The notes under the pieces: generated by a model
What the model saw: only the letters and a program-made list of their open reading frames with translations
Told to the model about the DNA's origin: nothing
The model's database searches: none
Origin: Simplicispira metamorpha
Lineage (GTDB): Bacteria; Pseudomonadota; Gammaproteobacteria; Burkholderiales; Burkholderiaceae_C
Direction of reading: 5' to 3'
Assembly (NCBI RefSeq): GCF_004341365.1
Contig: NZ_SLXH01000010.1
Location: forward strand, 1-64,000
DNA: 64,000 nucleotides
Shown: positions 19,560-28,428 of the stretch, one piece after another
Layout: each line of letters opens with the position of its first letter
How positions within the stretch are numbered: position 1 is the first letter of the stretch
Made by a program: the position numbers and the translations under genes

Positions 19560-21464
19560 TCAGAAGGTAAAGCCCAGGCGCAGGTGCAGGCGCAGGCGTT
19601 TGGCCTGCACGCCGTAGGCCAGGTCTGCCTGTAGCGGCCCCACCGGGCTGCGCCAGCGCAGGCCTGCGCCCACGCCCACGCGCGGGTGCAGGGCACCCAG
19701 TTGGTCGCTGACGGCGCCCACGTCGGTGAACAGGGTGCTCTCCCAGTCGGTGAAGTTGCCGCGCAAGGCGATGGGGCGTTGCCATTCAGCGCTGGCTACG
19801 GCCAGGTAGCGGCCACCGTAGAGCAGGTTGTTATCGGTGCGGGCGCCAATCTCGCGGTAGGCGTAGCCGCGCACCGTGGTGTCGCCGCCGGTCAGGAAAA
19901 GCTGGGTCACAGGTACCTGGGCTGCATCGCGGGCCAGCACCACGCCGCCTTCGGCGCGCAGTGCCAGGCGGCTGCCACGCGGCAGGCCGCCATCCAGCGC
20001 CACCTTGCCCAGCGGCACAAAACCCAGCCAGCGCACCATGGCGCGCACAAACGGGTCGCGCTGCGGTCGCAGCGTGGTGCCTGCGCCCAGCTCCCAGGCC
20101 AGGCCGTGGCCCGTGCTGGGGGCATTGGGGTGGTCAAAGTAGCGGCCCGTCCAGCTGTAGTTCATGCTCAGGGCAGTGCTCGACGGGGGCGCTTGCAGGC
20201 CCTGCGAGTTGGCGTAGTCGTATTGCAGGTAGTAGTTGCGGTCGATGCGCTCGGTGCTTTGGCCACGCCCGGCGCGTAGGCGGGCGCTGTTGACCTGGTA
20301 GCTGCCGGTGGTTTCACGCTGCGCCTGTGCGCCGCCAAACCAGCGCCAGCCGCCGTCGTCGGGCAAATCCGTCCATTCGGTGCTGATGAGCTTGGTCTTG
20401 CGGTCCAGCGCCAGTTTGCTCACGGCGCGCCAGCCGACCAGGGGCAGGCGGTTGTGGATGTGGTCGGTGCCCCAACGCACGCCGCTGTCGGTGGACAGGC
20501 CCAGGCCGAACACCCACTTTTGCAGCGGTGCCTCGCGCACCTGCGCCAGCACCGCAGCGGCTTGCGGGTCGCTGGCCTCGGTGTCGAGCGTGAGGAACAC
20601 CGCGTCGTAATAGCCGCTGCTGGCCAGGCGCTGCTGGGCGTCCAGCAGCTGGGCTTCGCTGTAGTCGGCGCCGGTGGGCAGGCGGGCCAGGCGGCGGGCG
20701 CCGTCGCTGTCGTAGCGCTGGCTGCCCTGCACGCGCAAGGGGCCAAAGCGGTAGGCCGGGCCAGAGTCGTACGTGACCGACAGGTCGGCCAGGTGTGTGT
20801 CGGCATCCACCTCGGCGCGGCTGTACGCGATCTGTGCAGCGGGGTAGCGCTGGCTTTGCAGCGTGCGCAGGCCCTGCGCCTTGGCGCCATCCCAGGCCGA
20901 CTGGCTGAAGGGCTGGCCCGGCGGCAGTGACCAGGCGCGGCGCACCTGGTCGGCCTGCTGGTCGGTGTCGGCGCCTTGGGTGGTCTCGGCCACCGGCCCG
21001 CTGAACGTGATGTGCGCCTGGCGAATCTGCGTTTGCGGCCCCGGCTCCACGGTGACAGCGATGGCGCGCGGGGCATGGCTGCTGCCCGGCGTCTCGGTCA
21101 TTTCCACGGTCAGTGTGGGACTGAAGTAGCCCAGCGTGGCCAGCAGCTCGCGGGCGTTCGCGTCGGCAGCGCCCAGCAGGCGTGACAGCTCGTTGGCCGT
21201 CAGCCCTGGCAGGGATTGAAAGCGCTGCAATTCCAGGTGGCGCGCCAGGTAGTCGGCGATGTCCTGGGGCGCGCGCACCTCCAGAGTGAAAGCGGCTTGC
21301 GTGTCCGATGTGGCGCTGGCGCCTTCCTCGGAGCCCGCCTGCGCGTTGTTGGCGGGCGTCGCAGGCAGCAGACCACAACCGGGCAGCGCCAGGAGTGCCA
21401 GCAGGCTGATAAGCAACAACGCCGACCCACGGGCCGGCGCTGCGGTGTGCAAAAGACAGGGCAT
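19560..21464 (-). CDS. tamA: TamA, BamA-family outer membrane protein
   Basis: It has 634 residues: N-terminal POTRA-like domains (about 60-300), then a 16-strand barrel with the L6-loop signature VRGY in GGDTTVRGYAYREIG and a C-terminal Phe. The signal sequence ends LALPGC with Cys30, a lipobox, so the N-terminus may be lipidated, unlike the enterobacterial TamA. It partners TamB, encoded next. Confidence 0.92.
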   Translation of the reverse strand: MPCLLHTAAPARGSALLLISLLALLALPGCGLLPATPANNAQAGSEEGASATSDTQAAFTLEVRAPQDIADYLARHLELQRFQSLPGLTANELSRLLGAADANARELLATLGYFSPTLTVEMTETPGSSHAPRAIAVTVEPGPQTQIRQAHITFSGPVAETTQGADTDQQADQVRRAWSLPPGQPFSQSAWDGAKAQGLRTLQSQRYPAAQIAYSRAEVDADTHLADLSVTYDSGPAYRFGPLRVQGSQRYDSDGARRLARLPTGADYSEAQLLDAQQRLASSGYYDAVFLTLDTEASDPQAAAVLAQVREAPLQKWVFGLGLSTDSGVRWGTDHIHNRLPLVGWRAVSKLALDRKTKLISTEWTDLPDDGGWRWFGGAQAQRETTGSYQVNSARLRAGRGQSTERIDRNYYLQYDYANSQGLQAPPSSTALSMNYSWTGRYFDHPNAPSTGHGLAWELGAGTTLRPQRDPFVRAMVRWLGFVPLGKVALDGGLPRGSRLALRAEGGVVLARDAAQVPVTQLFLTGGDTTVRGYAYREIGARTDNNLLYGGRYLAVASAEWQRPIALRGNFTDWESTLFTDVGAVSDQLGALHPRVGVGAGLRWRSPVGPLQADLAYGVQAKRLRLHLRLGFTF

Positions 21465-21468
21465 GCAG

Positions 21469-22656
21469 TTATTTTGACAACATGCGCATGGCCTCTTCCA
21501 GGCCCTTCAAGGTGAGGGGGTACATGCGGTCGCTCATCAGCTGCTGAATGATGCTGATGCTCTGGCGGTATTGCCACACGCCCTGCGGCTCGGGGTTGAT
21601 CCAGGCGAACTTGGGGTAGGTGTGCGTCAGGCGTTGCAGCCACTCGGCGCCGGCCTCTTCGTTGTTGTATTCCACGCTGCCACCGGGTTGCAGGATTTCG
21701 TAGGGGCTCATGGTGGCGTCGCCCACAAAAATCAGCTTGTAGTCCTTGTTGTACTTGCGCAGGATGTCCCAGGTGGCAAACTTTTCGGCAAAGCGGCGCC
21801 GGTTGTTCTTCCAGACAAAGTCGTACACGCAGTTGTGGAAGTAGTAAAACTCCAGGTGCTTGAACTCGGTCTTGACGGCGCTGAACAATTCCTCCACCCG
21901 CTGGATGTGCTCATCCATGGTGCCGCCCACGTCCATCAGCAGCAGCAATTTGACGTTGTTGTGCCGCTCCGGAATCATCTTGATGTCCAGCCAGCCCGCG
22001 TTGGCGGCGGTGCTGCGGATGGTGTCGGGCAAATCCAGCTCCAGCTCGTGGCCTTCGCGGGCAAACTTGCGCAGGCGGCGCAGCGCCACCTTGATGTTGC
22101 GCGTGCCCAGCTCCTGGCTGTCGTCGTAGTCGCGGTAGGCGCGCTGCTCCCACACCTTGACGGCACTTTTGTTCTTGCCCGCGCCGCCAATGCGGATGCC
22201 CTGCGGGTTGTAGCCGCCGTGGCCAAATGGGCTGGTGCCGCCGGTGCCAATCCATTTGTTACCGCCCTCGTGGCGCTCTTTTTGCTCTTCGAGGCGCTTC
22301 TTGAGCGTCTCCATCAGCTCGTCCCAGTCCATTTTTTCGATGGCCGCTTTTTGCTCGGGCGTGAGCTCGCGCTCCAGCACCTTGCGCAGCCAGTCGGCGG
22401 GCACTTCCTGGCGGAAATCGGCCACCAGCTCCACGCCCTTGAAGTAGGCGGCAAAAGCGCGGTCGAACTTGTCGTAGTGCTTCTCGTCCTTGACCAGCGT
22501 CAGGCGCGCCAGATGGTAGAAGTCGTCAATGCTCCAGGCATCTTCCGAGTGCGGGCCCACGATGCCCGCCTGCAAAGCCTCCAGCAGCGTGAGCAGCTCT
22601 TTGACCGACACCGGCAGTTTGGCGGCGCGCAGGGTGTAGAAAAAATCAATCAACAT
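21469..22656 (-). CDS. VWA-domain protein (CoxE/COG3825-like)
   Basis: It has 395 residues, with a helical N-terminal part and a C-terminal von Willebrand A domain. The metal-binding loop reads MDVGGTMDEH and a second loop reads FVGDATMSPYE. Proteins of this family work with MoxR-type AAA+ ATPases as chaperones or metal-cofactor inserters; a MoxR gene lies two genes upstream on the same strand. The client is unknown. It precedes tamA by 4 bases. Confidence 0.85.
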   Translation of the reverse strand: MLIDFFYTLRAAKLPVSVKELLTLLEALQAGIVGPHSEDAWSIDDFYHLARLTLVKDEKHYDKFDRAFAAYFKGVELVADFRQEVPADWLRKVLERELTPEQKAAIEKMDWDELMETLKKRLEEQKERHEGGNKWIGTGGTSPFGHGGYNPQGIRIGGAGKNKSAVKVWEQRAYRDYDDSQELGTRNIKVALRRLRKFAREGHELELDLPDTIRSTAANAGWLDIKMIPERHNNVKLLLLMDVGGTMDEHIQRVEELFSAVKTEFKHLEFYYFHNCVYDFVWKNNRRRFAEKFATWDILRKYNKDYKLIFVGDATMSPYEILQPGGSVEYNNEEAGAEWLQRLTHTYPKFAWINPEPQGVWQYRQSISIIQQLMSDRMYPLTLKGLEEAMRMLSK

Positions 22657-22674
22657 GTTTTTGGCCTCCAGGGC

Positions 22675-23277
22675 TTATGCAGCCTGCGCGTGCAGCTCCA
22701 ATTTTGAGAGCAAATGTGCGCGCGACTCGGGCCACTCGCCCGCGCGCAGGCTGTACATCACGGTGTCGCGGATGGTGCCGTCGCGGCGCAGGGCGTGGCC
22801 ACGGATCACGCCGTCCTTCTTGGCCCCCAGGCGCTCGATGGCGCGCTGGCTGGCAAAGTTGAAGTTATCGGTGCGCCAGCCCACGACGTGGCAGCCCAGC
22901 TGGTCAAAGGCGTGGCCCAGCATCAGCAGCTTGCAGGTGGTGTTGACGTGGCTGCGCTGCACGCTGCGCGCGTACCAGGTGTAGCCAATCTCCACCCGGC
23001 GCACGGCGGGAATGATGTCGTGAAAGCTGGTGCTGCCCAGCACGCGGCCCGTGGCCTCGTCGATCACGGCAAACGCAAAGCGGTTGCCCTGTTCGCGCAT
23101 TTGCAGCGCCGTCTCGATGTACGCGCGCGTCTCTTGCGGCTCGGGCACCGAGGTCACGCGCAGGCGCCACAGCTGGCCATCGGCAGCGGCGGCGGCCAGG
23201 CCGTCTTCATGGGCCAGGGCCAGTGGTTCAAGGCGCAGGCCGTTGCTGCGCAAGGTGACGGGTTGCACAAAGGCCAT
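22675..23277 (-). CDS. GNAT N-acetyltransferase
   Basis: This 200-residue RimJ/RimL-like acetyltransferase has the pattern LEPLALAHEDGLAAAA at the N-terminus, GSTSFHDI, VEIGYTWYARSVQRSHVNT (acetyl-CoA-binding region) and AIERLGAKKDGVIRGH. It lies between the MoxR and VWA genes. The substrate cannot be read from the sequence. Confidence 0.85.
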   Translation of the reverse strand: MAFVQPVTLRSNGLRLEPLALAHEDGLAAAAADGQLWRLRVTSVPEPQETRAYIETALQMREQGNRFAFAVIDEATGRVLGSTSFHDIIPAVRRVEIGYTWYARSVQRSHVNTTCKLLMLGHAFDQLGCHVVGWRTDNFNFASQRAIERLGAKKDGVIRGHALRRDGTIRDTVMYSLRAGEWPESRAHLLSKLELHAQAA

Positions 23278-23345
23278 GTGGGTTACTCCTGGCGCAGGCC
23301 CTGGGCGTGGCCCAGTGCGGTGGGGCGAAGTGGCATGGGCAGGCG

Positions 23346-24200
23346 TCAGCGGTTGCGCTGGTTCATGAACACCAGCTTTTCAAACAGGCTCACGTCCTGC
23401 TCGTTCTTCAGCAGCGCGCCCACCAGCGGCGGCACGGCCACTTTGTTGTCCTGGCTTTGCAGGGCCTCCAGAGGGATGTCTTCGGCCACCAGCAGCTTGA
23501 GCCAGTCGATCAGCTCGGAGGTGGAGGGCTTTTTCTTCAGGCCGGGCAGGTTGCGCACGTCGTAAAACGTCTTCATCGCCGCCGTGAGCAGCTCGCTCTT
23601 GAGCGTGGGAAAGTGCACGTTGACGATTTGCCGCATGGTGTCGGCCTCGGGGAACTTGATGTAGTGGAAGAAGCAGCGGCGCAAAAAGGCGTCGGGCAGC
23701 TCTTTTTCGTTGTTCGAGGTGATGAACACCAGCGGGCGGTGTTTGGCGCGGATGAGTTCACGCGTTTCGTAGCAGTAAAACTCCATGCGGTCGATTTCGC
23801 GCAACAGGTCGTTGGGAAACTCGATGTCGGCCTTGTCGATTTCGTCGATCAGCAGGGCCACGGGCTGCTCGGCGGTGAAGGCCTGCCACAGCACGCCCTG
23901 CACGATGTAGTTGCGGATGTCTTTGACGCGCTCGCTGCTGTGCTCGTCATTGAGCTGGCTGTCACGCAGGCGGCTGACGGCGTCGTATTCATACAGCCCT
24001 TGCTGCGCCTTGGTGGTGGACTTGATGTGCCACTGCAAGAGCGGCATGTTCAGCGCCTGGGCCACTTCTTCGGCCAGCATGGTCTTGCCGGTGCCCGGTT
24101 CGCCCTTGACCAGCAAAGGGCGTTGCAAGGTGCTGGCAGCGTTCACGGCCAGCATCAGGTCTTGGGTCGCGACGTAGTTGGAGGAGCCTTGGAATTTCAT
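23346..24200 (-). CDS. MoxR-type AAA+ ATPase
   Basis: The ATG at 24200 gives 284 residues starting MKFQGSSNYV, the usual start of this family; the frame upstream is not supported. Walker A GEPGTGKT is at residues 33-40, Walker B is LLIDEIDKAD, and the sensor region is VFITSNNEKELPDAFLRR. MoxR ATPases pair with VWA proteins such as the one encoded two genes downstream to mature or remodel protein complexes. Confidence 0.92.
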   Translation of the reverse strand: MKFQGSSNYVATQDLMLAVNAASTLQRPLLVKGEPGTGKTMLAEEVAQALNMPLLQWHIKSTTKAQQGLYEYDAVSRLRDSQLNDEHSSERVKDIRNYIVQGVLWQAFTAEQPVALLIDEIDKADIEFPNDLLREIDRMEFYCYETRELIRAKHRPLVFITSNNEKELPDAFLRRCFFHYIKFPEADTMRQIVNVHFPTLKSELLTAAMKTFYDVRNLPGLKKKPSTSELIDWLKLLVAEDIPLEALQSQDNKVAVPPLVGALLKNEQDVSLFEKLVFMNQRNR

Positions 24201-24335
24201 GGGTAATGGTCGAATCGGGTCGAATCGTTGAAAAAACGGCGGATCGCATGCCAGGTTGCCACTGCGTGCGGCGGCCCGGCCCTGGAGAAAACGGCCCCGG
24301 AATTGTGCGCGCAAAACCTGGCCTGGGTTGTCGCC

Positions 24336-25643
24336 TCAGTGCCCCAGCAGCTCACCGAGGGGTTGCAGCCCGGTCACGCGGTCGCACACGGCCTTGACCG
24401 CCATCATGATAGGGATGCCCAGCAGCAGCCCCCACAGGCCCCACAGCCAGCCCCAGGCCAGCACGCTGACAAACACCACCACCGGACTCAAGCTGCTGGT
24501 GCGGCTGGTGAGCCAGGGGGTGAGCAGGTTGCCCACCAGCGTGTGGATCAAAAGCGAGGCGCCGCCCACGCTCAGTGCCATATCGAGCGTGCCAAACTGC
24601 AAAAACGCCACCAGCGCCGAGCCCGCCGTGACCACCAGAGAGCCCGCATAGGGCACCAGGTTGAGCACGGCAGCGGCCACGCCCCACACCGCCGCCTGTT
24701 CCAGCCCCAGCGCCCAGTAGGCCAGCCCCGTGGCCACGCCCACGATCACGCTGGTAAAGCATTGCACCAGCAGATAGCTGCGCACCTGGCGGTTGATGTC
24801 GTCCAGCATGGACAGGGTGATTTGCCGCTGCTCCAGGCTGGCGCCGGCAATGCGCAGCAGTTTGCGCCGCAGCAGCCCGCCCGAGGCCAGCGAGAAAAAG
24901 CTCAGAAACACCACCACCGCCAGCTGCGTCAGCCCCGAGGCCAGGCCCATGGTGCCGGGCAGCACATAGTCGCGCACGTTAAAGGGCGCACGCTCAATCA
25001 CCACCCGCTGCACGCCCCGGCGCGCTGGTGGGGCGGCGTTGTTGTTTTCACTGGCGGCCTGTTCGATTTGCGTGGCCGCCTTCTGCACCGTCTCCAGCGG
25101 GCTGGCGCTGCTGCTGGAGCGGCTGTGCGCGCGCAACTGGTCGCGCACCTTCTTGGCCGCCACAGGCAGCGAGTCCACCAGCTGCGCCGCCCCATCGCTG
25201 AGCGACCAGCTGCTGGCGCCCAGCGCCGCCACCAGCACCAGCAGCAGGGCACCTGCACCCAGCGCGCGCGGTACATGCCAGCGCTGCAACCAACCCACGG
25301 CGGGCCCTAGGGCACAGGTCAGCAGCAAGCTCAGCACGATGGGAATGAACACCGCGCTGGCCCAGTGCAGCATGGCCAGGCTGGCACATACCGCCAGCCA
25401 CACCAGCGATAGCGTGCCCAGGTTCAGGGGCGGCGGTGCCAGCACGTCCGCTGGCAGCGGTGCAGGCCCCGGCGGTGCGCAGGGGGGCGCTGGCGCAGGG
25501 GCGGGCGCTGGCGGTGCTGTGTCAGCGGGGGTGTCCTCGGGGCGTGGCATAGGGTGTGGCGCAGAGGGTAGTGCGTGTTCTGGTATGGCGGTGTCGCTGG
25601 TGCCAGGCGGTGCTGGCGGGGCGGGGCGTTCGGGCTCGGTCAT
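24336..25643 (-). CDS. AI-2E-family transporter (TqsA/PerM-like permease)
   Basis: The ATG at 25643 gives 435 residues. After about 100 Pro/Ala-rich residues there are about eight membrane segments and the family loop with LLGIPIMMAVKAVCDRV near the C-terminus. The family includes exporters of autoinducer-2 and Na+/H+ antiporters; the transported species here is unknown. The proline-rich N-terminus is unusual in length. A 135-bp gap with no visible signal separates it from moxR. Confidence 0.85.
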   Translation of the reverse strand: MTEPERPAPPAPPGTSDTAIPEHALPSAPHPMPRPEDTPADTAPPAPAPAPAPPCAPPGPAPLPADVLAPPPLNLGTLSLVWLAVCASLAMLHWASAVFIPIVLSLLLTCALGPAVGWLQRWHVPRALGAGALLLVLVAALGASSWSLSDGAAQLVDSLPVAAKKVRDQLRAHSRSSSSASPLETVQKAATQIEQAASENNNAAPPARRGVQRVVIERAPFNVRDYVLPGTMGLASGLTQLAVVVFLSFFSLASGGLLRRKLLRIAGASLEQRQITLSMLDDINRQVRSYLLVQCFTSVIVGVATGLAYWALGLEQAAVWGVAAAVLNLVPYAGSLVVTAGSALVAFLQFGTLDMALSVGGASLLIHTLVGNLLTPWLTSRTSSLSPVVVFVSVLAWGWLWGLWGLLLGIPIMMAVKAVCDRVTGLQPLGELLGH

Positions 25644-25768
25644 GGGCAAATTGTGCAGCGCGGCGCCAAAGAGTGCGGCGAATGGGCGGCTGATTGGCCA
25701 ATTGCCCGTGGCCTTGGCCGCTACCATGGTGGCCTATGCAAGCCAAGCCACTTGAACCAAGGCGCACC

Positions 25769-26473
25769 ATGCACCGAACCCTTTTGCCGCTGCTGGCCGT
25801 TGCCGCACTGGCAGGCGGTTGCAGCACGCTGGACGTGCCGCGCGCCGACAACTACCCCGCCACCGGCCAGAAAAAAGCCCGCGCCGTCCACCACTGGGAG
25901 GTGCTGGCCGCCGATGTGGCCGTGCGCGTTGCACAAAAAATTGGCGAGTGGCCCCCCGGCGAGCACCCCATCTACATCCCGCCCGCAGGCGACTCGGGCT
26001 TCAACCAGGGCTTTCGCAAGCTGCTCATCACCCACCTGGTCGAGCGTGGTGTCACCCTCTCGACCGTGCCCACACCAATAGAGCTGAGCTTTGATACGCA
26101 AGTGGTGCAGCACTACGCCCCGGTGAGCAACCGCGCGCAAATGCCGCTGACGCGCCTGGCCGCTGGCGTGGCGGTGGTGCGCGACTGGCACCTGTATGCG
26201 CAGACCAACCCCTCCCTGATTGCAGGCGGTCTGGCGGCCACGGCGCTGATCGACGCCACCATGCTGGCCACCGATGGCGCCGCTGCGGGCGGCCCCACGC
26301 GCACCGAGGTGCTGATCACCACCTCGCTGGAGAGCAACCAGCGCTACCTGGCACGCACCGCCGATGTCTATTACATCGAGCCCGACGACGCGCTGCTCTA
26401 CATCCCGCCGCCGCCACCGCCGCCGCCACCCGCGCCCACCCCCCTCAAAACCTGGCGTGTGGTGGTGCCATGA
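25769..26473 (+). CDS. hypothetical lipoprotein
   Basis: From the ATG at 25769 the protein has 234 residues: a type II signal peptide ending LAGGC (Cys near residue 16-17), a mixed alpha/beta domain, and a C-terminal run of nine prolines after LLYI. Its stop overlaps the start of the FlgO-like gene (ATGA), so the two lipoproteins are likely made together. I do not recognise a characterised family. Confidence 0.75.
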   Translation: MHRTLLPLLAVAALAGGCSTLDVPRADNYPATGQKKARAVHHWEVLAADVAVRVAQKIGEWPPGEHPIYIPPAGDSGFNQGFRKLLITHLVERGVTLSTVPTPIELSFDTQVVQHYAPVSNRAQMPLTRLAAGVAVVRDWHLYAQTNPSLIAGGLAATALIDATMLATDGAAAGGPTRTEVLITTSLESNQRYLARTADVYYIEPDDALLYIPPPPPPPPPAPTPLKTWRVVVP

Positions 26474-27012
26474 AGCGCCGCACCGCTGCCCTGGGCCTGT
26501 GGGCCGCTGCCAGCCTGGCGCTACTGCCCGGCTGTGCCCAGTATTACTACGGCGAACACGCCACCGCCACCTCGACCGATCTGGTCGAAGCCAACCGCAT
26601 CGCCGCCGACCGGCTGTTGCAAGACGCCCTGATCGACCCCGACCGCCCCGTGCTGGTGGCCACGCTGGTGAGCGTGGACCAGTTGGGTGAGTCCTCGCGC
26701 CTGGGCCGCACCATCACCGAGCAAATTTCCGGGCGGCTGGTGCAGCGCGGCGTGCTGGTGATTGAGCCGCGCATGCGCGCCAGCCTGGCCATGTCGCCCG
26801 CGCAGGGCGAACTGCTGCTGTCGCGCGAGGTGCGCGAAGTCAGCCGCTCGCACGATGCGCAAGCCGTGCTGGTGGGCACCTATGCGGTGTCGGTGCGCAG
26901 CGTGTACGTGAGCCTCAAACTGGTACACCCGGTGGGCAACGTGGTGGTGGCCGCCGTGGACTACACCCTGCCCATGAGCGACAACGTGCGCGGCCTGCTG
27001 ATGGCGCGCTGA
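26470..27012 (+). CDS. FlgO-family outer membrane lipoprotein
   Basis: It has 180 residues with lipobox LLPGC (Cys near residue 22). The rest matches the FlgO domain pattern: ANRIAADRLLQDAL, VLVATLVSVDQLGESSRLGR, QISGRLVQRGVLVIEPR and AQAVLVGTYAVSVRSVYVSLKLV. In Vibrio, FlgO is an outer membrane lipoprotein linked to flagella. The flagellar master genes flhDC lie next to it on the opposite strand, supporting a motility link, but this is inference. Confidence 0.78.
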   Translation: MKRRTAALGLWAAASLALLPGCAQYYYGEHATATSTDLVEANRIAADRLLQDALIDPDRPVLVATLVSVDQLGESSRLGRTITEQISGRLVQRGVLVIEPRMRASLAMSPAQGELLLSREVREVSRSHDAQAVLVGTYAVSVRSVYVSLKLVHPVGNVVVAAVDYTLPMSDNVRGLLMAR

Positions 27013-27031
27013 CACGGCATTCCTGTTCAGT

Positions 27032-27086
27032 ATCTTTTTGATAGCTGCTCGCGCTTATCCAGTAAGGGCTAGAGTCAATTTTTATT
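27032..27086 (+). repeat. dispersed intergenic repeat, copy 4
   Basis: TTTTTGATAGCTGCTCGCGC then TTATCCAGTAAGGGCTAGAG, the best match to the family consensus in this window. It follows the FlgO-like gene. Confidence 0.85.
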
Positions 27087-27138
27087 GAAAATATAGACTT
27101 GATGCCTGTGCCCTGCCTGTGCCCGCCACGGGCCCAAC

Positions 27139-27175
27139 AAAAAACCCGGTCTGCGCCATGCAAACCGGGTTTTTT
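27139..27175. terminator. bidirectional terminator between flgO-like gene and flhC
   Basis: AAAACCCGGT and AACCGGGTTTTTT flank a 12-nt loop, giving a stem with a T run on both strands. It sits between two convergent genes and two repeat copies. Confidence 0.85.
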
Positions 27176-27178
27176 AAT

Positions 27179-27242
27179 CTCTTTTTGATAGCTGCTTGCG
27201 CTTTGCTACCAAGGGTTGGAGCCAGTTTTGGCTCCAAATTTC
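27179..27242 (+). repeat. dispersed intergenic repeat, copy 5
   Basis: CTTTTTGATAGCTGCTTGCG then GGTTGGAGCCAGTTTTGGCTCC; the 3' part carries an extra small hairpin GGAGCC/GGCTCC. It lies 9 bp from the flhC stop. Confidence 0.85.
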
Positions 27243-27251
27243 AGCATCCGA

Positions 27252-27824
27252 TCAGTGCAGCATCAGTGCGCCGGCGGTCTTGCTCTTGCCAGCGCGGGCG
27301 GGCGGGTTGCACAGGCCACAGGTGTAGTGGCGGTTTTCGTACAGCTCGGTGACGAACTGACCACCGCACTGGCTGCACTTGGTGCGCGTGAGCATGCCCG
27401 CATCGACAAACTTCACCAGGCGCCAGGCGCGCGTGAACGACAGCAGGGGCTCCACCTGGGCCATCTCGATCTGCTCGGTGTAGAGCCGGTAGGCTTTGGT
27501 CAGCTGATCGACCGCGTCCAGGTCCATGCCCTTGGACAGGTATTCGTAAATGTTCAGGAACAGCGAGCTGTGGATGTTTTCTTGCCAGGTCAGGAACCAG
27601 TCGGTAGAAAACGGCAGTTGGCCTTTGGACGGAGATTTGCCAGCGACTTCCTTGTAGAGGCGGATCAAGCGCTCATAGGACAGCGTGGTTTCAGACTCCA
27701 GCACCTGCATGCGGGCGCCCATGCCGATGAGCATGGCAGCGCGTTCAATTTGCCGCGATTCGTTGAGTACGCTCTTGACGGGGGCCTTGGGGGCGGGGGC
27801 TGCGCTTTTGTCGGTGGCGGTCAT
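27252..27824 (-). CDS. flhC: flagellar master regulator subunit FlhC
   Basis: FlhC and FlhD form the FlhD4C2 activator of early flagellar genes. The 190-residue protein carries the zinc tetracysteine C150-x2-C153...C169-x2-C172 and the family core (SYERLIRLYKEV, STDWFLTW). AGGAGA precedes the ATG. The N-terminal 15 residues are Ala/Pro/Lys-rich. It is encoded 40 bp downstream of flhD. Confidence 0.97.
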   Translation of the reverse strand: MTATDKSAAPAPKAPVKSVLNESRQIERAAMLIGMGARMQVLESETTLSYERLIRLYKEVAGKSPSKGQLPFSTDWFLTWQENIHSSLFLNIYEYLSKGMDLDAVDQLTKAYRLYTEQIEMAQVEPLLSFTRAWRLVKFVDAGMLTRTKCSQCGGQFVTELYENRHYTCGLCNPPARAGKSKTAGALMLH

Positions 27825-27864
27825 GGCATGTTCTCCTGGTCAGTCTGTGGGGGGCAGCGGGTGC

Positions 27865-28194
27865 TCAGAGCACTTCCGATACGCGGCTGGCCATCAGGAT
27901 GTTGGCGTGCAACGTGTTGGTGGCTTCGTTGCCCACCTTGCTGGGGGTGTTGTGGTTGGTCAGCAAGCTCCACACCAGGTTGTCATCGACGCGGAAGTTG
28001 CACAGCAAGGTATTGCGCGATGCCAGCTTCATGACCTGCGCTGCCGACAGGGAGCCCAGGATGTCGGCCGCCTCTTCGTTGATGCCCAGGCGGAACACCG
28101 CTTCAGCCTTGTCCTGGCGAATCAGGGTCTGCGCCAGCATCAGGTAAGTCAGGTTGGCTTCGCGGATTTCGGCGAGAAGTTGTTCGTTGGTCAT
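27865..28194 (-). CDS. flhD: flagellar master regulator subunit FlhD
   Basis: It has 109 residues with the typical FlhD start (LLAEIREANLTYLMLAQ) and the helix-turn-helix region around LSAAQVMKLASRN. It acts with FlhC. The 234-bp region upstream (28195-28428) should hold the flhDC promoter; I see no unmistakable -35/-10 pair there. A GGCGCC-gtgag-GGCGCC hairpin followed by TTTT (about 28355-28378, plus strand) could block transcription entering from the left. Confidence 0.97.
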   Translation of the reverse strand: MTNEQLLAEIREANLTYLMLAQTLIRQDKAEAVFRLGINEEAADILGSLSAAQVMKLASRNTLLCNFRVDDNLVWSLLTNHNTPSKVGNEATNTLHANILMASRVSEVL

Positions 28195-28428
28195 GGTGCA
28201 ATCCTTTTCAGTTCGGGCCTGGTGGCATGCTGCTGCATGTGTGCTTGATCCGTTGAAATGGATTGTGAAGTGACCCCAATCAAAAATTAAGTCGGGGTTT
28301 GGCTATGTCGCGTGTCTGGGTTTGCGGTGGGCTTGTAGGTGTTTGCCTTACAGGCGGCGCCGTGAGGGCGCCTTTTGTCAGGGTGCGGGCCGTGCTGCAT
28401 GGCATGGCCCGCAGGCCGTGTGGGCGGC

